Assembly: GCF_004358025.1 (NCBI RefSeq)
Contig: NZ_SMTL01000002.1
Coordinates: 930,001-994,000, forward strand
DNA: 64,000 nucleotides
Origin: Rhizobium deserti
GTDB lineage: Bacteria > Pseudomonadota > Alphaproteobacteria > Rhizobiales > Rhizobiaceae
Direction of reading: 5' to 3'
Shown: positions 19,488 through 27,912 of the stretch, piece after piece
How positions within the stretch are numbered: position 1 is the first letter of the stretch
How the letters are laid out: the number at the start of each line of letters is the position of its first letter
Made by a program: the position numbers and the translations under genes
Notes under the pieces: model-generated
Told to the model about the DNA's origin: nothing
Databases searched by the model: none
The model's input: only the letters and a program-made list of their open reading frames with translations

Positions 19488-20102
19488 ATGACTGCGAAAA
19501 TCGACCATATCGTCTTCGACATCGGCAAGGTGCTGATCCACTACGACCCGCATATTCCTTATAGCCGCATCATTCCGGATCAGGCGGAACGCGATTGGTT
19601 CTTCCTCAATGTCTGCACCCATGAATGGAACCTGGAACAGGACCGCGGCCGCCAGTGGAGCGAGGCGGAAGCGCTGCTGGTGGCGCAATATCCGGAGCGC
19701 GCCGACCAGATCCGCGCCTTCCGCAGGCACTGGCACGAAATGGTATCGCACGCCTATGACGGTTCCGTCTCGATCATGGAGGCGCTGATCGACCAGGGCC
19801 GCGACGTGACCATGCTCACCAATTTTGCCGCCGATACATTCACCGAGGCGCGCAAGATTTTCCCGTTCCTCAACAAGCCGCGCGGCGTCACGGTGTCGGG
19901 CGAGATCGGCCTCATCAAGCCGGAGGTGGAAATCTACCAGAAGCACGCTCGCGACTTCGGCTTAGTGCCGGAGGCGACCATCTTCATCGACGATTCGCTT
20001 GCCAATGTTGAAGGTGCCCGCGCCGCGGGTTGGCAGGCCGTGCAGTTCATCGATGCGGAAAGGCTGCGAAGCGACCTCATGGCCCACGGCATTGATCTTT
20101 AG
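19488..20102 (+). CDS. HAD-IA family phosphatase (YihX-like)
   Basis: 204 residues. HAD motif I is FDIGKVLI, where the second Asp is replaced by Gly, as in the YihX/alpha-D-glucose-1-phosphate phosphatase branch. Motif II is MLTNF, the motif III lysine is in LIKPEVEIY, and motif IV is FIDDSLANV. A helical cap follows motif I. Likely a sugar-phosphate phosphatase; the substrate is unproven. It follows mutY closely and may share its transcript. Confidence 0.88.
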   Translation: MTAKIDHIVFDIGKVLIHYDPHIPYSRIIPDQAERDWFFLNVCTHEWNLEQDRGRQWSEAEALLVAQYPERADQIRAFRRHWHEMVSHAYDGSVSIMEALIDQGRDVTMLTNFAADTFTEARKIFPFLNKPRGVTVSGEIGLIKPEVEIYQKHARDFGLVPEATIFIDDSLANVEGARAAGWQAVQFIDAERLRSDLMAHGIDL

Positions 20103-20132
20103 GCGACAGGGTCGATTGCGTCACCGTCCCTA

Positions 20133-20924
20133 TCAGACAGGCGAATTGCTGGAGCGAACCCTGCCGACGACCTGCAGCTGCGATAATCCGGTCTTGCTGA
20201 TCCGTTGCGGCGCGTAAGCTGCGGCATTGTCGCAGACCAGTTCCACACCGCCATCGGCCAGAGTCCGGACACGCCGGATCAGGAACTCGTCCCCTGACTG
20301 GAAAACGTAGATGCGACCGTCGCTCAGCGCCCGGTCGCTGACATCTATGAAGACGGGCGCGCCATCGGCAATTGTCGGTTCCATCCTATCGCCGCTGGCG
20401 ATCAGCACCATGACATGCTTCGGATCGACCTGCAAGCCATGCCAGTAGCTGGAAGGGATGCCGATCCGGGAGCCGCCCTGCTCTTCTGCGAAACCCTGAG
20501 GCTGCATTATCTGGTCATAGCCGGGGGCAAAGGGAATGGGCGGCATATCGATGCGAGGTTCCGCCGGGCTGGCGGACGTGGCATCAAGTTCGAAAACGGT
20601 CTGCCCAGTCAGATCCTCCACCTGAAACGCGCCATTTTCGTAGACCCACCGACCGTTCAGCAGGCTTACCGGGAGCCCTGCACGCTGGGCCATGTTCTGC
20701 AAGAAGATATGACGGGGCTCGCGGCTCCCATGGCGGTAATTGTCGACCGTGTTATCGGCAACGTCCAGAAGCTCTGCGGCACGCCCCCGTCCCTCCAGCA
20801 GCTCACAAAGAACGACAACCTTGATGGCGACGGAGCGCCTGCCGTCGTCCAATGTCTCCCAGCTACGTGAGAACTTCTTCAGCTTGGACAGAATTCTGCG
20901 CGCCTGCTGGCCGGTTACGTTCAT
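20133..20924 (-). CDS. S24/LexA-type transcriptional repressor lacking the Ser-Lys dyad
   Basis: 263 residues: an N-terminal helix-turn-helix-like region (AAELLDVADNTVDNYRHG, about 51-68), a linker, and a C-terminal S24 domain (about 150-255). At the nucleophile position the motif reads SGDRMEPTI, Arg180 in place of Ser. 37 residues later FLIRRV has Arg217 in place of the general-base Lys, exactly the LexA/UmuD spacing. The protein should be unable to self-cleave. ATG 20924 is preferred to a longer extension (to 21056) that lacks domain similarity. A divergent small gene begins at 21149. Confidence 0.85.
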   Translation of the reverse strand: MNVTGQQARRILSKLKKFSRSWETLDDGRRSVAIKVVVLCELLEGRGRAAELLDVADNTVDNYRHGSREPRHIFLQNMAQRAGLPVSLLNGRWVYENGAFQVEDLTGQTVFELDATSASPAEPRIDMPPIPFAPGYDQIMQPQGFAEEQGGSRIGIPSSYWHGLQVDPKHVMVLIASGDRMEPTIADGAPVFIDVSDRALSDGRIYVFQSGDEFLIRRVRTLADGGVELVCDNAAAYAPQRISKTGLSQLQVVGRVRSSNSPV

Positions 20925-20955
20925 CTTCAGAACCCAGATCCGAAATCCTGAATAC

Positions 20956-20971
20956 AATTTACAGGTGAATT
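20956..20971. promoter_or_regulatory. Candidate operator dyad upstream of the S24 repressor
   Basis: AATTTACAGGTGAATT is an imperfect 16-bp dyad (12 of 16 positions symmetric) in an AT-rich patch 31 bp ahead of the repressor start. It is a plausible autoregulatory operator; no second copy was found nearby. Confidence 0.3.
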
Positions 20972-21148
20972 TATTTGGACTACAATCGCAACGATGGCGG
21001 CACTTCAATAGGCCGAGCCAGCTGCCAAACATCTGAGCACAACCTGCAATAGACATTGCATAGGCCGGCTACAGAAAAGTCAAGGAGATCGCTGCACGTC
21101 CGGCGATAGATCACCTCGTGCTCTAACCTTGAAGGATAAAGCATCCAT

Positions 21149-21445
21149 ATGTCCGCCCAAGGCTCACGGCCTGAAGATTTCGAGATTTCATCGGAGGATT
21201 TCGAACAAGAATTCACGTTCGAGGTCGAGGACGGCCTGGCGAAGACGGTCCAGGTGAGGCGCAAGGGGCGAGGCTTGGTGGTGAACATCCGCTACCAGGA
21301 TGATGCGCTCAGCGATCACACAGATGAGGCTTTCGAGGCTGACGGGGCGATAACAATCACTGCGGCCGAGGGCGGCATCTTTATCAGTTCATTTCGGTCG
21401 CTGCTTTCGGACCGCGTCCGGCTGCGGCGAACCCGCTTCTTCTGA
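21149..21445 (+). CDS. Hypothetical protein
   Basis: 98 residues: an acidic N-terminal third and a basic C-terminus (RVRLRRTRFF), no signal peptide or membrane segment, no family recognised. AAGGA lies 12 bases before the ATG, which is marginal. It is divergent from the S24 repressor and could be its target. It could also be a chance reading frame in GC-rich DNA, since nothing but length, start context and position supports it. Confidence 0.45.
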   Translation: MSAQGSRPEDFEISSEDFEQEFTFEVEDGLAKTVQVRRKGRGLVVNIRYQDDALSDHTDEAFEADGAITITAAEGGIFISSFRSLLSDRVRLRRTRFF

Positions 21446-21483
21446 CGGGCATCAGGCGAGACGCTGGAGCGATTAAAGAAAAT

Positions 21484-21510
21484 GGCGCCCGGGCAGGTTT
21501 CCCGGGCGCC
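21484..21510 (-). terminator. Hairpin terminator downstream of ccrM
   Basis: A perfect 10-bp GC-only stem (21484-21493 with 21501-21510) around a 7-base loop. On the minus strand it is followed by ATTTTCTTTAAT, so it fits termination of ccrM. It also lies 38 bases after the plus-strand hypothetical gene. Confidence 0.7.
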
Positions 21511-21594
21511 AACTCTCCTCGTCCGGGACTAGAGGTACAAAACCGGACAAGGAATGCGTCATCATCGTTTGGCGTGTGTGGCGGGACCGGTGGA

Positions 21595-22746
<1,152 letters not shown>

Positions 22747-22867
22747 TCAAACGAATTTACTGACTGTTATGGTTACCCATTTTAGTTACCAAAAGCTGAA
22801 GCAGCGGACGATTTCGGGAAAAACGGCGGGCATGGAAATATAGCCATTTCTGCGCTAGGATAGCACT

Positions 22868-23164
22868 ATGAGAAAGATCGAAGCCATCGAGAAGCTCAAG
22901 AGCCAGGCCGACGCCATCCGGGCGCTCGGCGCTACCTCCCTATATCTTTTTGGATCGGTGGCGCGGGATGAGGCCGGTCCGGCCAGCGATCTGGACTTGT
23001 TCATCGATTACGACCCGGCAAAAAAGTTTTCTCTTGTCGATTTGACTGGCATCAAGCTGTTTCTCGACGAGACATTGTCCACCGAAGTTGATGTCACAAC
23101 ACGCAACAGCCTGCATCCGCGTATAAAGGATAAAATCGAACACTCGGCGATCCGGATCTTCTGA
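22868..23164 (+). CDS. MntA-type minimal nucleotidyltransferase (antitoxin)
   Basis: 98 residues with the nucleotidyltransferase signature GSX10DXD: GSVARDEAGPASDLD at about 31-45, plus a third acidic position later (EVDV). In MntA-HepT modules this small enzyme adenylylates the HEPN toxin to silence it. The stop overlaps the next start by one base, so the two genes are coupled. Located between ccrM and a dimeric-barrel operon. Confidence 0.88.
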   Translation: MRKIEAIEKLKSQADAIRALGATSLYLFGSVARDEAGPASDLDLFIDYDPAKKFSLVDLTGIKLFLDETLSTEVDVTTRNSLHPRIKDKIEHSAIRIF

Positions 23165-23517
23165 TGGCACGGGATGTGGACCTGATCTTCGATGATGTGC
23201 TCGGTATGATTTCGGTGGTCGAGAGTGCCGTTGCCGGAAAAACCCGTGCTGCTATCGATAGTCAAGATCTGCTGCGGCTTGCGATACAGCGTGCAATCGA
23301 GATCATCTCGGAAGCGAGCAAGCATATTCCAGAAGAACTTCTCCAGCAGGCACCGCAAATCCCTTGGAAATCGGTCCGAGGAATGGGCAATATTCTGAGA
23401 CATGAATATCACCGCATAGCAGATGACGTTATTTGGGACGTCATCCAACACGATCTGCCGCCTCTGAAAGAGGCTATTTTGACCATGCGCGAGCAATTGC
23501 GGAACAACCGCCCGTAA
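23164..23517 (+). CDS. HepT-like HEPN ribonuclease (DUF86 toxin)
   Basis: 117 residues, all-helical DUF86/HEPN domain. The core motif reads GNILRHEYHRI (about 77-87). The His and Tyr of the HepT active site and the target Tyr of adenylylation are present, but the usual Arg of Rx4-6H sits at a shifted position (Gly-Asn-Ile-Leu-Arg-His). This fits the rhizobial DUF86 subgroup. Paired with the upstream nucleotidyltransferase as a toxin-antitoxin module; activity should be tested given the motif shift. Confidence 0.87.
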   Translation: MARDVDLIFDDVLGMISVVESAVAGKTRAAIDSQDLLRLAIQRAIEIISEASKHIPEELLQQAPQIPWKSVRGMGNILRHEYHRIADDVIWDVIQHDLPPLKEAILTMREQLRNNRP

Positions 23518-23520
23518 GGT

Positions 23521-23868
23521 TTAAACCGCATGCACCTCGCGGCTGTCGGGCGGGGCTTGTTCACGCTCGAACATGCCGTAGTCGCGCAGCACATGGCCGA
23601 TGCGCAGCCGGTAATCGGCGAAGATGCCGTTGCGCCCCGCCCTTTGTGCGGCACGATGGGCTTCCAGATTGCGCCAAGCCTTGACGGCCTGCTCGTCACG
23701 CCAGAAGGACAGCGAGAGGATCTTGCCGCGCATGGTCAGGCTCTCGAAGCGTTCGATGGAAATGAACCCGTCGATCTGGTCCAGCTCGGCGCGCAGATCT
23801 CCAGCGAGATCGAGATACCTGTGCCGCTCGCCCATGAAAGGCACGACCTCGAAGATCACGGCAATCAT
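23521..23868 (-). CDS. Antibiotic biosynthesis monooxygenase (ABM) family protein
   Basis: 115-residue ferredoxin-like dimeric alpha/beta barrel. The pattern FISIERFESLTMRGKILSLSFWRDEQAVKAWRN (in part, about 35-67) with the conserved SxWxDE-type element and a later RIGHVLRDYGMF is diagnostic of the ABM family. Co-directional with the NIPSNAP gene (4-bp overlap); both are divergent from the ArsR regulator. Could be a monooxygenase or simply a stress-responsive barrel. Confidence 0.85.
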   Translation of the reverse strand: MIAVIFEVVPFMGERHRYLDLAGDLRAELDQIDGFISIERFESLTMRGKILSLSFWRDEQAVKAWRNLEAHRAAQRAGRNGIFADYRLRIGHVLRDYGMFEREQAPPDSREVHAV

Positions 23869-24194
23869 GGCTTTACCAAGCCTCCATGCGGCAGCGACAC
23901 ATTTTTCAGAAACACGCGGTCTTCCTTGAGGATGAAGCGCTCGCGCCTGGCAAACTCGTAGTTCTGGCGGCCGAGCGGATCCGCAGCGAGCCGGGCGCGA
24001 TACCCCTCGTAGGCGGAGAGACTTTCGATATTGTAGACACCGTAAGCGGTCGTCGCGGATCCTTCGTGCGGGCCGAAATAGCCGATCAGGTCTACGCCAT
24101 TGCGCGGTATCGCCTCGCCCCAGTTACGGGCGTATTCGGCGAACTTGTCTTGAGAAAACGGGTCGATCTCGTAGCGGATGAAACAGGTGATCAT
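23865..24194 (-). CDS. NIPSNAP family protein
   Basis: 109-residue dimeric alpha/beta barrel beginning MITCFIRYEIDP. Family features are GYFGPHEGSATTAYGVYNIESL in the middle and a basic C-terminal ERFILKEDRVFLKNV. The start at 24194 is chosen because AAGGAG is 7 bases upstream; an ATG 21 bases earlier overlaps that ribosome site. Overlaps the ABM gene by 4 bp. Confidence 0.88.
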   Translation of the reverse strand: MITCFIRYEIDPFSQDKFAEYARNWGEAIPRNGVDLIGYFGPHEGSATTAYGVYNIESLSAYEGYRARLAADPLGRQNYEFARRERFILKEDRVFLKNVSLPHGGLVKP

Positions 24195-24246
24195 GGCTTT
24201 CTCCTTTTCTGCCATGACAGATTTGCCATATTGCCGGCGGACAATG

Positions 24247-24264
24247 CTTCGGTTACCATCGAAG
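24247..24264. promoter_or_regulatory. Candidate ArsR operator
   Basis: An inverted repeat CTTCG-N8-CGAAG whose core, GGTTACC, is also nearly symmetric. It lies in the 71-bp divergent region between the NIPSNAP gene and the ArsR gene, immediately before the regulator's ATG. Position and symmetry suit autoregulation plus control of the divergent barrel genes. Confidence 0.35.
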
Positions 24265-24265
24265 T

Positions 24266-24946
24266 ATGAAAGAAGGACCAGACATAGCCCGGATCGGCAT
24301 GCTGATCGGCGATCCGGCCCGCGCGAACATGCTGACGGCCCTGCTGGGCGGCCAGGCGCTGACGGCGACGGAGCTTTCGCAGACGGCCGGCGTGACGCTG
24401 CAGACCGCGAGTTCGCACCTCGCCAAGTTGGAAGACGGCGGGTTGATCCTGCAGCGAAAGCAGGGCCGGCACCGCTATTACGCGCTTGCCGATGCGGCGG
24501 CCGGATCGCTTCTGGAAAGCATTATGGGCTTTGCCGCAAGCCGCGGCCATGTCCGATATCGGCCGGGGCCGAAGGATCCGGCCTTGCGCAAGGCCCGCGT
24601 CTGTTACGATCACCTAGCGGGCGATTATGGCGTGCGCATGCTCGACAGCCTCATCCGAGCAGGCAGCATCCGGATCGACGGGGAAGCGCTTGCGGTCACA
24701 GCCGAAGGCGAGACGCGCTTTGCTGATTTCGGGCTCGATATCGTCGCGCTGCAATCCTCCAAGCGTCCGCTCTGCAAGTCCTGCCTGGACTGGAGCGAGA
24801 GGCGCACCCATCTTGCCGGCACGCTCGGCAAGGCTCTGCTGCAGCACTTTCTGGAAAATGGCTGGGCTCGGCGCAGTCCCGATAGCCGGGCGATGGTGTT
24901 TACGCCGGAAGGGGAGCGTAAATTCATGTCCCGGTTTCCGCTCTAG
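24266..24946 (+). CDS. ArsR-type winged-helix transcriptional regulator
   Basis: 226 residues. The N-terminal winged helix (about 10-85) has the recognition region TATELSQTAGVTLQTASSHLAKLEDGGL followed by a wing RKQGRHRYYALA. A 140-residue C-terminal extension is unusual for ArsR proteins; it contains LCKSC (near 171-175), which could sense metal or redox state. Divergent from the NIPSNAP/ABM pair, its likely target. Confidence 0.87.
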   Translation: MKEGPDIARIGMLIGDPARANMLTALLGGQALTATELSQTAGVTLQTASSHLAKLEDGGLILQRKQGRHRYYALADAAAGSLLESIMGFAASRGHVRYRPGPKDPALRKARVCYDHLAGDYGVRMLDSLIRAGSIRIDGEALAVTAEGETRFADFGLDIVALQSSKRPLCKSCLDWSERRTHLAGTLGKALLQHFLENGWARRSPDSRAMVFTPEGERKFMSRFPL

Positions 24947-25057
24947 AAGAAAGCCGAGCTGCCCGCTGCTCTGGCGCCTGCCATGCAGGAGCGCCGGTTG
25001 AGCTTTCGGGCCGCCTGTTATAGAAGGCCGGCTCATCTCCCGAAAAGGTATTTTTCC

Positions 25058-25747
25058 ATGAGCGGTTTCGACCTCATCATTTTCGACTGCGACGGCGTGC
25101 TCGTCGATTCCGAGATCATCGCGGCGAGGGTCGAATCCAAGCTTCTGACCGATGCCGGTTATCCGATCAGCGTCGAGGAAATGGGCGAACGCTTTGCTGG
25201 CATGACCTGGAAGAACATCCTCTTGGCGATCGAAAAAGAAGCCGATATTCCGCTGTCCGCCTCCCTGCTCGACAAGTCGGAGCAGCTTCTCGACGCCCGT
25301 CTTGCGCGTGAAGTGAAGATCATCGAAGGCGTGAAATTCGCGCTGTCACGGATCACGACACCGCACTGCATCTGCTCCAATTCCAGCAGCCAGCGCCTCG
25401 ACATGATGCTCGAAAAGGTAGGGCTGAAGCCTTATTTCGCGCCACATATCTTTTCGGCGAAGGATCTGGGACCGGACCGGGTCAAGCCGAAGCCGGACAT
25501 TTTTCTGCACGCGGCGCAGCAGTTCAAGGTCTCGCCGGACAAGTGCCTGGTGATCGAGGATTCCGTCCACGGCGTTCACGGAGCGCGCGCCGCCGGCATG
25601 CGCGTCGTCGGCTTCACGGGTGCATCCCACACCTATCTGAGCCATGCCGACCGGCTGACCGATGCGGGCGCCGAAACAGTGATCTCGCGGATGGTGGACC
25701 TGCCTGCCGTGATCGCGGCGCTTGGCGAATGGGCCGGCGCGCTTTAG
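25058..25747 (+). CDS. HAD-IA family phosphatase (beta-phosphoglucomutase-like)
   Basis: 229 residues with a canonical motif I DCDGVLVDSE (about 9-18), a helical cap, motif II CSNSSSQR, the motif III lysine in VKPKPDIF and motif IV VIEDSVHG. It resembles the YieH/6-phosphogluconate phosphatase and beta-phosphoglucomutase branch. The ATG at 25058 is favoured over an upstream frame because the HAD motif must begin within about ten residues. Stands between the ArsR gene and a convergent lipoprotein gene. Confidence 0.88.
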   Translation: MSGFDLIIFDCDGVLVDSEIIAARVESKLLTDAGYPISVEEMGERFAGMTWKNILLAIEKEADIPLSASLLDKSEQLLDARLAREVKIIEGVKFALSRITTPHCICSNSSSQRLDMMLEKVGLKPYFAPHIFSAKDLGPDRVKPKPDIFLHAAQQFKVSPDKCLVIEDSVHGVHGARAAGMRVVGFTGASHTYLSHADRLTDAGAETVISRMVDLPAVIAALGEWAGAL

Positions 25748-25770
25748 GCAGCGAGCCGGCACAGCAGATC

Positions 25771-26370
25771 TCAGCCGCGGCGGCCGGGCTTCTTGACGGT
25801 AACCGTGTCGAAGCCGAGGCGCACGCGGGTAAAGCGTGATGCACCGCCCACGGCGTTGGGAATCTGCACATCAGGCTTGCTGAAGATGAACTGGGTGCCG
25901 CCGCTCGGGATGTCGACCGGGAAGGCCACCTTCTGCGAGTAAAGCACCTTGTCGCCGTCGAGAACCTCCACCAGAACCGGCAAGGTGGTTTTGCCCGATG
26001 CGCCCGCCGGACCTTCGACAATCCGCCCCTGAGCAACCACATTGATGGTGATGGTGGTTTCATTGGCGGTGCATTGGCGCGTCGCCTCTGCGAGCGACGC
26101 CTGGTAGAGCAGCTTTTCGGCAATGTCCTGGCCGCCCTTGGCGTAGGCGCGGTAGACCGCATCCTGCTCGCGCATCACGACCTGAGGGCAATAGGCTTGA
26201 ACGACCGGCGTCACCGGGCCGGTTGGCTGGCTCTGGGGCCGCATCATCTCGACGGGCGCCGAACCGCGCGCGCGTCCAAAGGGATTGGGCGCATCCCCGG
26301 TGGAATTGCAACCGCCCAGCAGGGCGATTGCCGATAAAGCCAGAAAACCGCGCGAAAACTTGCCTAACAC
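25771..26370 (-). CDS. Hypothetical lipoprotein
   Basis: 199 residues from a GTG start at 26370 with AAGGG 10 bases ahead. A type II signal peptide ends in LLGGC (Cys about 20). After a Pro-rich linker the mature part has two cysteines and a beta-rich C-terminal half (TITINVVAQGRIVEG, then KVAFPVDIPSGGTQFIFSKPD) ending in a basic KKPGRRG tail. Conserved-looking in style, but no family name can be given. Divergent from thrC. Confidence 0.8.
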   Translation of the reverse strand: MLGKFSRGFLALSAIALLGGCNSTGDAPNPFGRARGSAPVEMMRPQSQPTGPVTPVVQAYCPQVVMREQDAVYRAYAKGGQDIAEKLLYQASLAEATRQCTANETTITINVVAQGRIVEGPAGASGKTTLPVLVEVLDGDKVLYSQKVAFPVDIPSGGTQFIFSKPDVQIPNAVGGASRFTRVRLGFDTVTVKKPGRRG

Positions 26371-26493
26371 GATACTCAACCCTTTGCCGTTCAGTTTCCA
26401 TGACGGATCGCAGTGCGCTTTCCGCTCTTTCACCGCTCATTTTCCTGGTCTATATCAGCGGCGCAAACAAAAATCGATTGGGGATTGACGCCC

Positions 26494-27888
26494 GTGGACT
26501 ACATTTCTACCCGTGGCGAAGCGCCTGCCCTCGGCTTCCGCGAGGCCTTGCTTGCCGGCCTTGCCCGCGATGGCGGACTTTACGTGCCCCGCGAATGGCC
26601 GAGCCTTTCCAAAAGAGAGATCCGCGCCCTGCGCGGCAAGTCCTATCAAGAGGTGGCGTTCGAAGTCCTCAAGCATTTCGTCGACGGAGAAATTCCTGAC
26701 GACAAGCTGAAGGAGATGATCGCGGAAGCCTATGCAACGTTCCGCCATCCGGCCGTCGTGCCGCTCGTGCAGACCGGCCCCAATGATTTCGTGCTCGAAC
26801 TCTTCCACGGCACGACGCTCGCCTTCAAGGACGTGGCGATGCAGTTGCTCGCCCGGCTGATGGATCATGTGCTGGCCGAACGCGGAGAACGCGCCACCAT
26901 TGTCGGCGCCACCTCCGGCGACACGGGCGGCGCGGCGATCGACGCTTTTGCCGGCCGCGAACGCACCGACATCTTCATCCTTTTCCCGCGCGGCAAGGTA
27001 TCGCCGGTGCAGCAGCGACAGATGACGAGTTCAGCCGCCGAAAACGTCCATGCCATGGCGATCGACGGCAATTTCGACGACTGCCAGAACCTCATCAAGG
27101 AAATGTTCAACGACGTGGCCTTCCGCGATCGTGTCCGGCTGTCCGGCGTCAATTCGATCAACTGGGCCCGGATCATGGCGCAGGTGGTCTACTATTTCAC
27201 ATCCGCTTTGTCGCTCGGGGGGCCGGACCGGAAAATTTCCTTCACCGTACCGACTGGCAATTTCGGTGATATCTTCGCCGCCTATGTCGCCAAGAAGATG
27301 GGCCTGCCGATCGACCGGCTGGTGATCGCCACCAACGACAACGACATCCTGGCACGAACCCTGAAGACCGGTCGCTACGAAATGCGCGGCGTCAAGGCAA
27401 CCACCTCGCCTTCCATGGATATTCAGATTTCGTCCAATTTCGAGCGCCTGCTGTTCGAAGCCTATGGCCGCGATGCCACCGCCGTACGCACGGCCATGGC
27501 AGGATTGAAACAGTCGGGTGCCTTCGAGATCAACCCCGAGGCTTTGAAGGCGATCCGCCGCGAATTCCGCGCCGGTCGAGCCACCGAGGCACAGGTTGCG
27601 GCGACCATTCGCGACACGCTCTCCGACACGGGATACCTCCTCGATCCGCACACGGCGAGCGGCGTTTTCGTGGCCAAAAAGAACATGAAACCAACCAGTC
27701 CAATGGTCACTTTGGCGACCGCCCATCCCGCCAAATTTCCGGCCGCGGTAAAATCCGCTTGCGGAATTGACCCGGCGCTTCCATCATGGCTCGCTGATCT
27801 GATGCAAAGGGAGGAGCGCTTCGAAACCTTGGAACCGGAGCTTAAGGCCATTGAAACCTTCATTGGCCAGCATGCCCGCGCCAAGTGA
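26494..27888 (+). CDS. thrC: Threonine synthase
   Basis: Converts O-phospho-L-homoserine to threonine with PLP. 464 residues from GTG 26494, matching the expected N-terminus DYISTRGEAPALGF; GGGGA is about 11 bases upstream. The PLP lysine lies in TTLAFKDVAMQ, and the phosphate-binding Gly/Ser/Thr loop is GATSGDTGGAAI. It is of the longer (fungal/proteobacterial) threonine synthase class with an N-terminal Thr_synth_N domain. The M16 peptidase gene begins about 25 bases later. Homoserine kinase (thrB) is 10 kb away. Confidence 0.96.
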   Translation: MDYISTRGEAPALGFREALLAGLARDGGLYVPREWPSLSKREIRALRGKSYQEVAFEVLKHFVDGEIPDDKLKEMIAEAYATFRHPAVVPLVQTGPNDFVLELFHGTTLAFKDVAMQLLARLMDHVLAERGERATIVGATSGDTGGAAIDAFAGRERTDIFILFPRGKVSPVQQRQMTSSAAENVHAMAIDGNFDDCQNLIKEMFNDVAFRDRVRLSGVNSINWARIMAQVVYYFTSALSLGGPDRKISFTVPTGNFGDIFAAYVAKKMGLPIDRLVIATNDNDILARTLKTGRYEMRGVKATTSPSMDIQISSNFERLLFEAYGRDATAVRTAMAGLKQSGAFEINPEALKAIRREFRAGRATEAQVAATIRDTLSDTGYLLDPHTASGVFVAKKNMKPTSPMVTLATAHPAKFPAAVKSACGIDPALPSWLADLMQREERFETLEPELKAIETFIGQHARAK

Positions 27889-27912
27889 CGGCAGCGCCAG
27901 AAAGACTTGAAT

